Below are positions 1-8,965 of a stretch of 64,000 bases of DNA, piece by piece. The stretch lies in the NCBI GenBank assembly GCA_963719325.1, contig CAVRBW010000025.1:18388-82387 (forward strand). Reading direction: 5' to 3'. The notes beneath the pieces are model-generated. The model did not search any database, was not told the origin of the DNA, and worked only from the letters and a program-made list of their open reading frames with translations. Made by a program: the position numbers and the translations under genes. This stretch comes from DATBLE01 sp963719325. GTDB taxonomy: Bacteria > Actinomycetota > Thermoleophilia > Gaiellales > Gaiellaceae. How positions within the stretch are numbered: the stretch's first letter is position 1; each line of letters starts with the position of its first letter.

Positions 1-1709
1 TTGGCCACGATCTGAAACCCGACCTCGCAGCACCCGGTGGGGCGATCCTCTCCTCGACGGTGAAGGAGACGATGGGCGAGCCGTTCGCGGTCTTCGACGG
101 GACGAGCATGGCCGCCCCCCACGTCGCCGGTGCCGCCGCCCTGCTCGTCCAGCGCCACCCGCAGTGGAGCGCGGCAGAGGTCAAGTCGGCGCTGATGTCG
201 ACAGCCGGCCCTGCGTGGGGCGACACCAGCCGCACGAGCGAGGCGTCCGTCCTCCTCGAAGGAGCGGGGCTGATCGACGTCGGCCGGGCCGACAACCCGG
301 CGATCTTCTCCGACCCGGCGTCCCTGTCGTTCCACTACCTGAACGTGAACGGCGGCGCGGTCTCGAAGCCGCTGCTCACAACCATTCTGGACGCCGGGAA
401 CGGATACGGCACGTGGGAGGTCTCGCTCCACCCCCAGTCGGCGACCGCCGGAACGATGCTCGATCTGCCCGCGTCGGTCACCGTCTCACCGGGCGGGGAT
501 GCCCTGCTGACGGCGGTCGCACGCGCCTCGGCCTCGGCAGCAGCCGGTGACAACTACGGTTTCATCGTCCTTCGCAAGGACGACGTGACGAGAAGGATTC
601 CGTACGAGTTCACCGTCGAACGGCCCGCGTTGGAGTCGGTCGCGCCGGTCAGGCTCGCCGCAACCCAGTCCGGGGATACGCGCGGCACCGGAAAGGTGAG
701 CGCGTACCGCTGGCCTGCAGCGCCCTTCGGGCCGCCGGCAAGCTACAGCGGGCCGCCGATGAACGAGGACGGCGCGGAGCGCCTCTACGTGACCGAGCTC
801 GCCCAGCCCGCGGTGAACATGGGCGTGGCCGTCCTCCTCCAGGGGGCGGGAACGCGCATCGACCCCTTCTTCCTCGGGTCGCGGGACGAGAACGACGTCA
901 CCGGCTACACGGGGACGCCGGTGAACGTGAACGGCTACCTGTACGGCTACCGCGCCGACGTGCAGGCCGCGGGCATCCAGTACCCGCGCCAGGGGCAGTA
1001 CTACGTCGCTGTCGACTCCGGACACGACGACTTCTCCGGACGCCCCTATGCCGGCCAGTACCTCCTGCATTCGTGGCTCAACGACGTCAGCCCGCCGCTC
1101 GCGGCAATGACGACGCTGACCGTGACCGCCGGTCGGCCCACGCTGGTCGCACAGACCGTCGACTCCCAGTCCGGCGTCGACCCGCTCTCCCTCACGATCT
1201 CGTACGGGCGCGTCGCCGTCGGTGCCGCCGCGTACGACCCGCTGTCGGGAATCGCGATCTTCCCGCTGCCCAAAGCAGCGCCCGCCCTGAAGGCCGGGAC
1301 GAGGGCCGTGACACTCGTGAGCGGGGACTTCCAGGAGGACAAGAACGTCGACCAGGCCGGCGAGATCGCCTCGATCCTCCCGAACACGGCCTTCGTGCCG
1401 GTGAAGCTCAAGGTCGTCAAGCGCCCCACCGTCACCTGGCTCGCCCCTGAGCGGCGCGCCTGCACGACCGCGCGCACGCGTCTGCTCGTCGTCGCCGGTG
1501 CGACGAAGTCGGTTCGGAACGTTCGGTTCCTCGTCGACGGAAAGCCGGTCGCGACCGTGCGGCGCGGGACCGCAGGGCTCTACGCGGCGACCTGGACGAC
1601 GAAAGGCGCGTCGAAGGGAGCACACGAGCTCGAGGCCGTGGTGACCGATGCGGCCGGCAAGACCGCAGAGGCGAGCCGCAGCGTGAAGGTCTGCGGCAAG
1701 TCGAAATAG
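1..1709 (+). CDS. Subtilisin-like serine protease (S8), C-terminal part; 5' end outside window
   Basis: The reading frame is open from the first bases, so the gene begins upstream of the window. The first codons give a KPDLAAPG motif and then GTSMAAPHVAG, the block around the catalytic serine of subtilases; the Asp and His of the triad must lie upstream. About 500 residues follow the catalytic block. They look like beta-rich accessory domains, ending in an Ig-like module (VRFLVDGKPVATV, then HELEAVVTDAAG) with two cysteines near its ends. The protein is probably secreted and degrades proteins outside the cell (inference; the signal peptide is not visible). Internal GTG codons such as that at 60 are not the true start. 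The SDR gene follows 11 bases after the stop. Confidence 0.9.
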   Translation, partial: GHDLKPDLAAPGGAILSSTVKETMGEPFAVFDGTSMAAPHVAGAAALLVQRHPQWSAAEVKSALMSTAGPAWGDTSRTSEASVLLEGAGLIDVGRADNPAIFSDPASLSFHYLNVNGGAVSKPLLTTILDAGNGYGTWEVSLHPQSATAGTMLDLPASVTVSPGGDALLTAVARASASAAAGDNYGFIVLRKDDVTRRIPYEFTVERPALESVAPVRLAATQSGDTRGTGKVSAYRWPAAPFGPPASYSGPPMNEDGAERLYVTELAQPAVNMGVAVLLQGAGTRIDPFFLGSRDENDVTGYTGTPVNVNGYLYGYRADVQAAGIQYPRQGQYYVAVDSGHDDFSGRPYAGQYLLHSWLNDVSPPLAAMTTLTVTAGRPTLVAQTVDSQSGVDPLSLTISYGRVAVGAAAYDPLSGIAIFPLPKAAPALKAGTRAVTLVSGDFQEDKNVDQAGEIASILPNTAFVPVKLKVVKRPTVTWLAPERRACTTARTRLLVVAGATKSVRNVRFLVDGKPVATVRRGTAGLYAATWTTKGASKGAHELEAVVTDAAGKTAEASRSVKVCGKSK

Positions 1710-1720
1710 CTTCTCTGGAC

Positions 1721-2488
1721 GTGAACGAGCCCGTCGCCGTCATCACCGGCGGATCGAGCGGAATCGGCGCCTCTCTGGCGCGGGAGCTCACACGGCTCGG
1801 CTGGCGTTGCGTGCTCGTCGCCAGGGGCGAGGAGCGGCTCCAGCAGCTTGCGGACGAGATCGGTGCCGAGGCGGAGGTCTGCGACGTCGGCAACCGAGAG
1901 TCGGTCGACGCGCTGGCCGCCCGCATCACGGCTCGGCATCCGCAGATCAAGCTGCTCGTGAACAACGCAGGAATTCCGGCGCGGGCCGACTTCATCGCCG
2001 GCGAGCCGGAGCGGATCGAGAGCGTGATGCGAATCAACTTCCTCGGCGGCGTGTGGTGCCTGCGCGCCTTCCTCCCCGCGCTCGAGGCCGCCACACCGTC
2101 CGACGTCGTCAACGTCGTCTCCGTCGCCGGGACCGTCGTGATGCCGCCGTCTGGGCCCTACGGAGCATCGAAGCACGCCCAACTCGCATTCTCGCGGGCC
2201 ACCGCCGCCCAGCTGCGGCGGCGAGGGATCCGCGTGCACACCGTCCTGCCCGGTTTCGCCGAGACGCCCGGCTTCCCACAGTACGGGGTGATTCCGAAGG
2301 CCCTCGAGTGGACGGTGATCGGGCCCGACCGGATCGCCCGGTCGATCCTCGCCTCGATCAGTCGCGATCGGCGAGAGAGCTTCGTACCGTGGTTCTATCG
2401 CCCGGTCGCGATCCTCCAGGTACTCGTGCCGGGGCTGGTGGGCCGAGTGCTGGCGCGGGGAAGATACGGCGGGCCGGGCGCCGCCTAG
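1721..2488 (+). CDS. Short-chain dehydrogenase/reductase (SDR)
   Basis: A 255-residue classical SDR. The N-terminal TGGSSGIGASLA is the Rossmann TGxxxGxG motif, followed by NNAGIPA (NNAG motif), a serine in VVSVAGTVVM, and YGASKHA as the catalytic YxxxK. The start is GTG, 11 bases after the protease stop. The family reduces or oxidises alcohols and ketones with NAD(P); the C-terminal third (LPGFAETPGF, then a hydrophobic stretch) resembles membrane-associated SDRs acting on lipids or steroids, but the substrate cannot be read from the sequence. It is the last plus-strand gene before a convergent aminopeptidase, with a hairpin between them. Confidence 0.85.
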   Translation: MNEPVAVITGGSSGIGASLARELTRLGWRCVLVARGEERLQQLADEIGAEAEVCDVGNRESVDALAARITARHPQIKLLVNNAGIPARADFIAGEPERIESVMRINFLGGVWCLRAFLPALEAATPSDVVNVVSVAGTVVMPPSGPYGASKHAQLAFSRATAAQLRRRGIRVHTVLPGFAETPGFPQYGVIPKALEWTVIGPDRIARSILASISRDRRESFVPWFYRPVAILQVLVPGLVGRVLARGRYGGPGAA

Positions 2489-2491
2489 CGT

Positions 2492-2512
2492 GGGGGAACC
2501 CGTGGTTCCCCC
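2492..2512. terminator. G-rich hairpin between convergent genes (repeat family A, copy 1)
   Basis: GGGGGAACC, a CGT loop, then GGTTCCCCC: a perfect 9-bp stem filling most of the 30-base gap between two convergent stop codons. There is no T tract, so factor-independent termination is uncertain. The same hairpin head recurs near 15.07, 17.74, 24.11, 32.44, 38.45 and 46.87 kb. This copy lacks the second module seen in several others. Confidence 0.6.
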
Positions 2513-2518
2513 GTGCCG

Positions 2519-3721
2519 CTAGATCTGCCAGCTGCCTTCGCGGAGGACCGGGACCCGGCCGCCGTCGCGCGTGATGCCGGTGACGGCGACGTCGTCGCCG
2601 CCGATCATGAAGTCGATGTGGATTGCGCTCCGATTGCGTCGCTCGCGGTCGTCCTCGGAGAGGCCTTGATTGAAGCCGTCGCCCAGGGCGATGTGGCTCG
2701 CAGCGTTCTCGTCGAGGAGCGTGTCGTAGAAGATCGTGCCGAGACGCCCGATTCGGCCCTCGCGATCGACCAGGGCGACCTCGCCGAGTCGGGCGGCGCC
2801 GTCGTCGAGGGCGGCCCGCCCGCGCATCACCCCGGCACCTTGCTCTGCGTCGATCTGCACCGCCCGGCCGCCCTCGAAGCGCACCTCGAGTCCGCGGATG
2901 ATCGTCCCGTCACCCAGGACGAGCGGCTTCGTCGACCGGACGCGACCGTCGGCCCGCTCGGGGTCGGGTGTCGCGTAGACCTCTTCCGTGGGCAGGTTGG
3001 CGAGGTGGACGATCCCGTCGACGGTCTCGTCCCGAGCCGCGTGGAAGCTCGAGCTCGGCAGCAATCCGACGGTCAGGTCGGTCCCTGGGCCCTCGAAGTG
3101 GATCGCGTCGAAGCGCCGCTCGTTGAGCCGTTCCGCAGCAGTCGCCAACGCGTCGGCCCGCTCGTTCCACGCGACGACCGGATCGGCCTCGTCGAGCCGG
3201 CAGACGCGTGCGATCTCCTGCCAGAGCCGATCGAGGGCGTCTCCGGGAGAGAGATCGGGGTGGACCAGGCGCGCCCACGGCTCGGTCGGACAGGGGATAA
3301 CCGTCCAGTTCGTCGTCCGGTCGGCGATCACCGTCGGGATCTCCTTGATGAAGGGCAGCTGATCGCGTCCCGCCCGCGCCGGGTCGAGATCGTCCAAGAG
3401 TCCCGTGTCCGTCGGCCCCGAGAGGGCGATCCTCGCCGAGCGCTCCTCCCCCAGCGTGAGCAGGCGGGCGCCGAACCAGGGCGGGACGTACGACAGCGTG
3501 TCGTCGGGTGCGTGCGCGATCCGGGCCCGCTTGACGTACGGGTCGAAGTAGGAGACGTCGACGAAACGGGCGCCTCGCTTGTACGCGCTCTCAGCGACGG
3601 CTCTCGCCAACTCGTGATGGCCGTGGTCGGCGGCGACACTGACGATCTGCCCCGGCTGCACGTTCGCGCCGAGGGCGACGGAAAGATCGGCAAGCTGGGT
3701 GACGAGGTCGGCCTGGCCCAC
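2519..3721 (-). CDS. Aminopeptidase, M29 family (AmpS/AmpT-like)
   Basis: A 400-residue protein matching the M29 metallopeptidase family over its length. Family-like blocks are FEGPGTDLTVGL, LPTEEVYATP, ARLGEVALV, TLLDENAASHIALG and SAIHIDFMIGG; the Glu and His residues in these blocks are the expected ligands of the two-metal site. It should remove N-terminal residues from peptides in the cytoplasm. The start is a GTG with the methyltransferase stop 9 bases upstream, so it is probably the last gene of the minus-strand chain that begins at the HAD phosphatase. The 3' end faces the SDR across a hairpin. Confidence 0.93.
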   Translation of the reverse strand: MGQADLVTQLADLSVALGANVQPGQIVSVAADHGHHELARAVAESAYKRGARFVDVSYFDPYVKRARIAHAPDDTLSYVPPWFGARLLTLGEERSARIALSGPTDTGLLDDLDPARAGRDQLPFIKEIPTVIADRTTNWTVIPCPTEPWARLVHPDLSPGDALDRLWQEIARVCRLDEADPVVAWNERADALATAAERLNERRFDAIHFEGPGTDLTVGLLPSSSFHAARDETVDGIVHLANLPTEEVYATPDPERADGRVRSTKPLVLGDGTIIRGLEVRFEGGRAVQIDAEQGAGVMRGRAALDDGAARLGEVALVDREGRIGRLGTIFYDTLLDENAASHIALGDGFNQGLSEDDRERRNRSAIHIDFMIGGDDVAVTGITRDGGRVPVLREGSWQI

Positions 3722-3730
3722 CGCGTCAGC

Positions 3731-4435
3731 TTACGTACGAGGCATCGGCTTGACCGCGAGGTACCAGCCGACGAGCGCCGAGTGGCGCGACGGGGCGAGC
3801 GCCCGCGCACGCTCCCTGGCCTCGCCCTCGCAGCCTGCCAGGTCGAGGTACCGATCGAGGTCGCGCTGCTCCTCGACGAAGGCCGTCCGGGTCACGACCA
3901 GGCCGTTGGCCTCGAGGAGGGCGCGAACGTCGCCGTCCGGCAAGAGGCGCTCGTGGGAGCCGTCACGGATCCGTTCGAAGCGGTCGACTTCCATCGCAAC
4001 CAGCGGGTCGACGGACGCGAGCTGGTCGATCAGCAGCAACCGGCCGCCGAGCCGAGTCGCCCGCGCGAGCTCCGCAACGGCAAGCTCCGGTCGGTGGACG
4101 TGGTGCAGTGTCCTGGCACAGCAAGCGAGATCGAAGGAGCCGCTCGCCACGTCGAGCGCCGTTGCATCTCCTTCGACGAAGGTGACGTTCGGAAACGCAC
4201 CGCCTCGTCGCCTCGCCTCGGCGAGCAGGTCGGGCGAGCGGTCGACGCCGACCACCGTCTGGACGTGCGGCGCGAGCGCGAAGGCAAGGGCACCAGTTCC
4301 GGTGCCCGAATCGAGTGCACGCTCGTCCCCGGCAAGCTGAACGAAGCCGCGCACGCGCGCGGTGAGCTCCACCCTGCGGCTCTCCTCGAGCTCGGCCAGT
4401 TGCGCTGCCGTTCTACTCCAGCGATCGCCGGACAA
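3731..4435 (-). CDS. Class I SAM-dependent methyltransferase
   Basis: 234 residues with a Methyltransf_11-type fold: ALDSGTGTGALAFALA is the SAM-binding motif I, VVGVDRS motif II, and FDLACCARTLHHVHRP the post-motif III region. No substrate-specific domain is visible. The start overlaps the end of the nucleotidyltransferase gene by 23 bases, and the stop is 9 bases before the aminopeptidase, so the three are probably co-transcribed. It resembles UbiE/menaquinone-type and small-molecule methyltransferases, but a specific reaction is not supported. Confidence 0.85.
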   Translation of the reverse strand: MSGDRWSRTAAQLAELEESRRVELTARVRGFVQLAGDERALDSGTGTGALAFALAPHVQTVVGVDRSPDLLAEARRRGGAFPNVTFVEGDATALDVASGSFDLACCARTLHHVHRPELAVAELARATRLGGRLLLIDQLASVDPLVAMEVDRFERIRDGSHERLLPDGDVRALLEANGLVVTRTAFVEEQRDLDRYLDLAGCEGEARERARALAPSRHSALVGWYLAVKPMPRT

Positions 4436-5447
4436 GCGCCAACGCCTCCTCAGGTGTGGAGAGCGTCCCCGCGGCCCGCTCCTCGGCGATCAGTTCGAGC
4501 AGCCGGCCCACCTCCGGGCCCGGTGGCAACCCCAGCTCGTCGCCCCGCAACAGGGGCTCGGCCGGCTCGCGTTCGCGCGCCTCCCGCACGGCATCCACGT
4601 ATCGCTCCGCACCGCGGAACGCGAGCACCTCGAGAGCCCAAGGCTCCGAGGCGCGGCGAAACCGGTGAATCGCCCTGGGCGAGCCGTCGGCGGGCGCTTC
4701 CGCCCGGAGCAGGGTGTCGACGAAGCGGCGGATCTCGTTCGAGATCGGCAGCCGCTTCAGATCCGACCCGAACGTGACGGCGAGCCGGTACTGCGGCGAG
4801 TCGAACGCACGCAAGCGCGGATGGATCACGCCGCCGAGCGGCTCGAGGAGGCCCAGCTCCCCGAGGCGGTCGTACGCGGATGCGGAGAGGCGGAGCAGCT
4901 CGTCCAGGATCCGCTCGCCGGCGGGCCCGCCCGCGAGCGGCGCACCGGCCCGTACGAGCCGCTCCGTCTCCGGCTCGAGGTGGAAGCCGAGCTCGTCCTC
5001 GAAGCGGACCGCGCGCAGCAGGCGGAGCGGATCGGCCTCGAAGACCCCAGGGGAGACCGCCCGAAGAACACCCCGTTCGAGGTCGCCCCGGCCGTCGTAG
5101 GGGTCGACCTGATCACCGCCCTCGAGCGGCACCGCGATCGCGTTGATCGCGAAGTCTCGGGTCGCCAGGTCGGATGCGATCGATCCACCCTGGAGAGGCG
5201 TGAAGTCTGCGGTTCGTCCCCGGCCGAGCGCCACACGCCAGCCGCCGTGCTGGTGCGACAGGGGGAAGACGGCGCCGCCACTCCGCTGTGCAAACGCTCG
5301 AGCGGCGCGCTCGGGCTCGTGACAGGCGACGTCGAGATCGAGCGTGGGGCGACCGAGCAGCTCGTCGCGGACCGAACCGCCCACGATCCATGCGTCCTTG
5401 CCGCCGAGGACCTCCCGTGCGAGCTGCAGGGACGTCCTGCTAGGCAT
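4413..5447 (-). CDS. tRNA nucleotidyltransferase/poly(A) polymerase family protein
   Basis: 344 residues. The N-terminal head is a class II nucleotidyltransferase: IVGGSVRDELLG, then LDLDVACHEPE (metal-binding DxD), RDFAINAIAVP and PYDGRGDLERGVLRAV, then ADPLRLLRAVRF of the neck. This family adds or repairs the 3' CCA of tRNA, or adds A tails to RNA; which one cannot be separated here. There is no HD phosphohydrolase domain, so it is shorter than some bacterial CCA enzymes. I take the ATG at 5447, which overlaps the alr stop by 8 bases; the longer open frame upstream lies over alr and has no family similarity. Confidence 0.85.
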   Translation of the reverse strand: MPSRTSLQLAREVLGGKDAWIVGGSVRDELLGRPTLDLDVACHEPERAARAFAQRSGGAVFPLSHQHGGWRVALGRGRTADFTPLQGGSIASDLATRDFAINAIAVPLEGGDQVDPYDGRGDLERGVLRAVSPGVFEADPLRLLRAVRFEDELGFHLEPETERLVRAGAPLAGGPAGERILDELLRLSASAYDRLGELGLLEPLGGVIHPRLRAFDSPQYRLAVTFGSDLKRLPISNEIRRFVDTLLRAEAPADGSPRAIHRFRRASEPWALEVLAFRGAERYVDAVREAREREPAEPLLRGDELGLPPGPEVGRLLELIAEERAAGTLSTPEEALALVRRSLE

Positions 5448-6462
5448 CGAGCACCACACGGCGTGTCCGCTCCGGGGTCGAGTTGATCCGGGAGACGAGC
5501 TCGTAGGTGATCGTGCCCGCCACCCGCGCATGCTGCTCGGCGAGCAGGCCGTCACCGATCAGCGTCACCGGGGCTCCGACCGGCAGCTCGCCCGGCAGCT
5601 CGACCGCGAACGAGTCCATCGAGACCGTTCCCACGACACCGCAGAGCTCGTCGCCCACCCGAACCTGGGTCCCGGTCAGATCACGCCGGAATCCATCCGC
5701 GTATCCGACCGGCACGATTCCGATCCAGGTCGGCTCCTCGGCCACGAAGGTGCGTCCGTAGCCGGTGCTCTCGCCGACCTGGAGCCGCTTCACCAACGCG
5801 AGCGCGCTCCGCCAGCTCAAGGCAGGTGCCAGCCCGTCGTCGGCCGGGTCGCCGCCGAAGGGAGACAGGCCGTAGAGCGCGATCCCGCATCGAGCCGCGT
5901 CGAAGCGACTGGACGGGATCCGCAGCACAGCCGCGCTGTTGGCGGCATGGCGTGTGTAGCCGGGGTGCTGCTCGGTTGCCTCGCGAAAACGCTCGACCTG
6001 CACGTTTGCGAAGCCGGGGTCGGAGTCTGCCGTGGCCAGGTGCGTCATCAGCCCCACGACCTCGACCGGCGGAGACGGCAGCTCGGCGAAGCCGTAGCGG
6101 CCCATCCCGGTGTCGACCTTCAGGTGCAGCGGGATTCCTTCGGGCATCGCTCCCCCGCCGGCGACGACCAGCTCGAGGCGAGCTTCACGGGCGAGCGCGA
6201 GCTCGTCGTCGGATGTCGGGCCCATCACGAGGATGCGGGGCTCCATGAGCGCACGCCGCAGAGCGAGCGCCTCCGCGACGGTCGCCGTACAGAGCGCCCT
6301 CGCCCCGCCGGCCTGAGCCGCCCGGGCGACGTCGACCGCACCGTGGCCGTACCCGTCCGCCTTGACCACGGCCCAGAGCTCGGCCCCGCCGAGGGCAGCG
6401 AGCAGGGTCGTCGCGTTGCGCCTCACTGCGCCGAGATCGATCGTCAGCTCAGAGCGGTCCAT
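5440..6462 (-). CDS. alr: Alanine racemase
   Basis: 340 residues, a PLP enzyme that interconverts L- and D-alanine for peptidoglycan. AVVKADGYGHGA near the N-terminus carries the PLP lysine. HLKVDTGMGRYG and the C-terminal GTVSMDSFAVEL, close to the usual tyrosine-containing catalytic block, are also typical. The length is slightly short of the usual 360-380. It lies between nnr (27-base gap) and the tRNA nucleotidyltransferase (8-base overlap). The linkage acpS-nnr-alr is common in bacteria and supports the call. Confidence 0.95.
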   Translation of the reverse strand: MDRSELTIDLGAVRRNATTLLAALGGAELWAVVKADGYGHGAVDVARAAQAGGARALCTATVAEALALRRALMEPRILVMGPTSDDELALAREARLELVVAGGGAMPEGIPLHLKVDTGMGRYGFAELPSPPVEVVGLMTHLATADSDPGFANVQVERFREATEQHPGYTRHAANSAAVLRIPSSRFDAARCGIALYGLSPFGGDPADDGLAPALSWRSALALVKRLQVGESTGYGRTFVAEEPTWIGIVPVGYADGFRRDLTGTQVRVGDELCGVVGTVSMDSFAVELPGELPVGAPVTLIGDGLLAEQHARVAGTITYELVSRINSTPERTRRVVLDA

Positions 6463-6489
6463 CGCCCCGATTGTTGCCGAGACGGTCGA

Positions 6490-7803
6490 TCAGCCATCTA
6501 GCGCTCGAGGCAGGAGCTCGACGACGTCGGAGGCGACAAGACCGCGGCCGGGCCCGAGCGCCGCGGCCGCGTCGCACGCGACGGCGGCGGCCGCAGCCGC
6601 AAGGCGCGCTTCGACGCCTTTGGCGAGGAACGCGGCGGTCACGCCGGTGAGCACGTCACCACTTCCGGCCGTCGCCAATCCCGGGTGCCGAAGCGGACTG
6701 ACGAGGACGCCTTCGCCGGGAGCAGCGACGAGCGTGTCCGCTCCCTTCAAGAGGCAGACGCATCGAAAACGATCCGCTGCTTCCGCCACCGCTTCGAGCC
6801 GGTGCTCGTCGATCCACGTCGAATCCCGCCCGAGCAGGCGGCCGAGCTCGCCCGAGTGCGGCGTCAGCACGGTCGGTGCCGAGCGCTCGAACGGCTGGAG
6901 CTCGAACAGGGCATCCGCATCCACGACGGCGGGCAACTCGGTCTCCTCGAGGAGGCGACGCACGAGCGCCTGCCGCTCTGCGCTCCGCCCGAGCCCGGGC
7001 CCGAGCGCGAGCGCCCGGTGCCGGGGTATGGCGTCGAAGACGTCCTCGAGCGGACGTTTGACCGCCTCGAGCAGCCGCGCCTCGATCACCGGTAACGACT
7101 CGCGCGGGGCACACACCGTCACGTAGCCCGCATCGGCCCGGAAGGCCGCCGACCCGGTCAGGCAAACCGCACCGGTCATCCCTGGTGAGCCGCCGACGAC
7201 GAGCACTGCGCCTGCGGAGTACTTGTTGTCGTCGGCCCGTTTGCGCGGCACCAGCTCGAGAATCGCGGTCGTGACCAGGCGATGGTGCGTCTCGCGGAGA
7301 GCGAGACCGATATCGGCGACCACGATCTCACCGGCACAAAACCGCCCCGGCGCCACTTCCAGCCCGACCTTACGACCGTGCATCGTCACCGTCACCGTCG
7401 CTCGCACGGCGGCGCCGGCGGTCTCACCCGTGTCCGCGTTGACGCCGGAGGGCAGGTCGACGGCGACGACCGGCGCGCCGGACGCGTTCATCCGCTCGAT
7501 CAACCCGGCGGCGTCGGGCCGAGGCTCGCCGCGAAAGCCGGTGCCGAACAGGGCATCGACGAGAACCTGGCCCTCCAGGCCTTCTTCCGCTGTCCGGCCG
7601 GCGGCGCGGAGTACCTCCAGCGCGATCCGGCCGTCGCCGCCGTTGGCGCCACCGCCGCAGACGGCTCCGAACGACTGCGCGTCCGGAAACCGGCGCAGCG
7701 CCTCTTCGGCAACGGCCCGTCCGGCGCGCTCCATCAGCGTCGGCACGTCGTGCCCGGCCTCAGCCGCCTTCATCTCCTCCGCCGTGTACAGCGGTTCGAA
7801 CAC
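6490..7803 (-). CDS. nnr: Bifunctional NAD(P)H-hydrate epimerase and dehydratase
   Basis: 437 residues with two fused domains that repair damaged NAD(P)H. The N-terminal YjeF_N epimerase half contains GAVCGGGANGGDGRIA and DALFGTGFRG. The C-terminal ribokinase-like ADP-dependent dehydratase half contains VLVVGGSPGMTGAVCL, LTPHSGELGRLL and HPGLATAGSGDVLTG. A GTG start lies 5 bases after the acpS stop. The order acpS-nnr-alr is a familiar housekeeping arrangement. Cytoplasmic. Confidence 0.94.
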   Translation of the reverse strand: MFEPLYTAEEMKAAEAGHDVPTLMERAGRAVAEEALRRFPDAQSFGAVCGGGANGGDGRIALEVLRAAGRTAEEGLEGQVLVDALFGTGFRGEPRPDAAGLIERMNASGAPVVAVDLPSGVNADTGETAGAAVRATVTVTMHGRKVGLEVAPGRFCAGEIVVADIGLALRETHHRLVTTAILELVPRKRADDNKYSAGAVLVVGGSPGMTGAVCLTGSAAFRADAGYVTVCAPRESLPVIEARLLEAVKRPLEDVFDAIPRHRALALGPGLGRSAERQALVRRLLEETELPAVVDADALFELQPFERSAPTVLTPHSGELGRLLGRDSTWIDEHRLEAVAEAADRFRCVCLLKGADTLVAAPGEGVLVSPLRHPGLATAGSGDVLTGVTAAFLAKGVEARLAAAAAAVACDAAAALGPGRGLVASDVVELLPRALDG

Positions 7804-7808
7804 GACCC

Positions 7809-8171
7809 TCAGTCCGTGGCGACGCAGACCGCCGCGGCGATCTCGCGCGAGTGGGTCATCGACAGGTCGAGCCGGCCCGCCCCGAGCCGCTCGGCCCAGG
7901 CCGCAACGCGTCCGGACAGGCGTACGTCAGGCTTCGGCCGCCCGGCGATCTCCACGTCCCGCCAGGCGAAGGCCCGGGCGACCCCGAAACCGAGCGCCTT
8001 GCCCACCGCCTCCTTGCCGGCGAACCGAGCAGCGTAATGCTGGGCGGGGTTCGGCCTGGAGTCGCAGTAGCGGCGTTCCTCCTCGGTGAAGCAACGCGCC
8101 CGAAACGACGGATGGCGCTCGAGCGCGTGCCGGATGCGCTCGATCTCGATCAGGTCGACCCCGATCGTCAC
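7809..8171 (-). CDS. acpS: Holo-[acyl-carrier-protein] synthase
   Basis: 120 residues. GVDLIEIERIRHAL at the N-terminus is the Mg2+-binding block and FTEEERRYC with FAGKEAVGKALG is the second conserved block of AcpS. It transfers 4'-phosphopantetheine from CoA to the acyl carrier protein. I place the start at the GTG whose last bases form the TGA stop of the HAD gene (GTGA overlap at 8168-8171); this gives the usual AcpS length. The open frame extends upstream through the HAD gene but that extension has no AcpS similarity. Confidence 0.93.
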   Translation of the reverse strand: MTIGVDLIEIERIRHALERHPSFRARCFTEEERRYCDSRPNPAQHYAARFAGKEAVGKALGFGVARAFAWRDVEIAGRPKPDVRLSGRVAAWAERLGAGRLDLSMTHSREIAAAVCVATD

Positions 8172-8941
8172 ACCCGATCCAGCCAATCGGGCAGAAATGC
8201 GATCGAGCTGAGAACCGCATCGGGGACGATCGTCGACCGATCGAGCTCGTCCGGCCGGAACTTTCCGGTACGGACGAGGACCGTCTTCAAGCCGAACCGT
8301 TGGGCACCGGCGATGTCCGAGTCGAGATCGTCGCCGACCATCCAGGTGAGCTCCGGCTCCGCGTCCAGGGCGGCAACCGCCGCCTCGAAGTAAGCCGGGC
8401 TCGGCTTGCCGAGCACGGTCGCCTCGACCTCGGCCGCGTATTCGAGCCCGGCGACGAATGCACCCGAGTCGAGCAGCGGGCCGCGGGAGGTCTGCCACCA
8501 GCGGTTCTTGTGCAGACAGAAGAGCTCGGCTCCGAGCTCGAGCTCGGCGAACGCCCGGGCGAGGTTCATGTAGCTGAACACGCGACCGGTCTCCTCGGTC
8601 TCGTCGGCGCCGCCGAGGAGCACCGCCTGCGCGCCGTCACCGACGAGCTCGATCCCCTCCAAGTCGTCGACGAGCCCGGCCATGACGAGCGCCAGGACCC
8701 GCTTCCCGGTAAGCGCGCGTGCGGCGGCGGCCGCAGTCGTCTGTAGCTCGGAGTCGTCGAGCTCGATGCCGGATTCCCGGAGCTCTCCGGCGAGCGTCGC
8801 CTGGGATCGGGTCGTGTTGTTCGTCACAAATCGGAGCCGATGTCCGCGCCGGCGCAGCTCGGCGATCGCCTCGGCCGCACCCGAGATCGGATGGCCGGAG
8901 ACGTGGAGGACGCCGTCGACGTCGAGCAGAATGGCGGCCAT
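8168..8941 (-). CDS. HAD-superfamily class IIA phosphatase (LHPP/NagD-like)
   Basis: 257 residues. LLDVDGVLHVSG is the DxDG nucleophile motif, VTNNTTRS motif II, LGKPSPAYFEAA carries the motif III lysine, and WMVGDDLDSDIAGAQ motif IV. A class IIA cap lies between. Nearest families are NagD-type nucleotide phosphatases and the phospholysine/phosphohistidine phosphatase LHPP; the substrate is not evident. It is the first gene of the minus-strand chain down to 2519 and is divergent from the ArfB-like gene with only 24 bases between them, so both promoters must be compact or overlap coding sequence. Confidence 0.85.
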   Translation of the reverse strand: MAAILLDVDGVLHVSGHPISGAAEAIAELRRRGHRLRFVTNNTTRSQATLAGELRESGIELDDSELQTTAAAAARALTGKRVLALVMAGLVDDLEGIELVGDGAQAVLLGGADETEETGRVFSYMNLARAFAELELGAELFCLHKNRWWQTSRGPLLDSGAFVAGLEYAAEVEATVLGKPSPAYFEAAVAALDAEPELTWMVGDDLDSDIAGAQRFGLKTVLVRTGKFRPDELDRSTIVPDAVLSSIAFLPDWLDRV

Positions 8942-8965
8942 GCCCGCCGAGTCTATTCTGACCGC

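Noticed and set aside
2513..4777. Long open frame on the plus strand (over 700 codons)
   Set aside because: It lies opposite the aminopeptidase, methyltransferase and nucleotidyltransferase genes. Its product has no domains and is rich in Arg/Glu/Asp repeats, as expected from antisense reading of high-GC codons.
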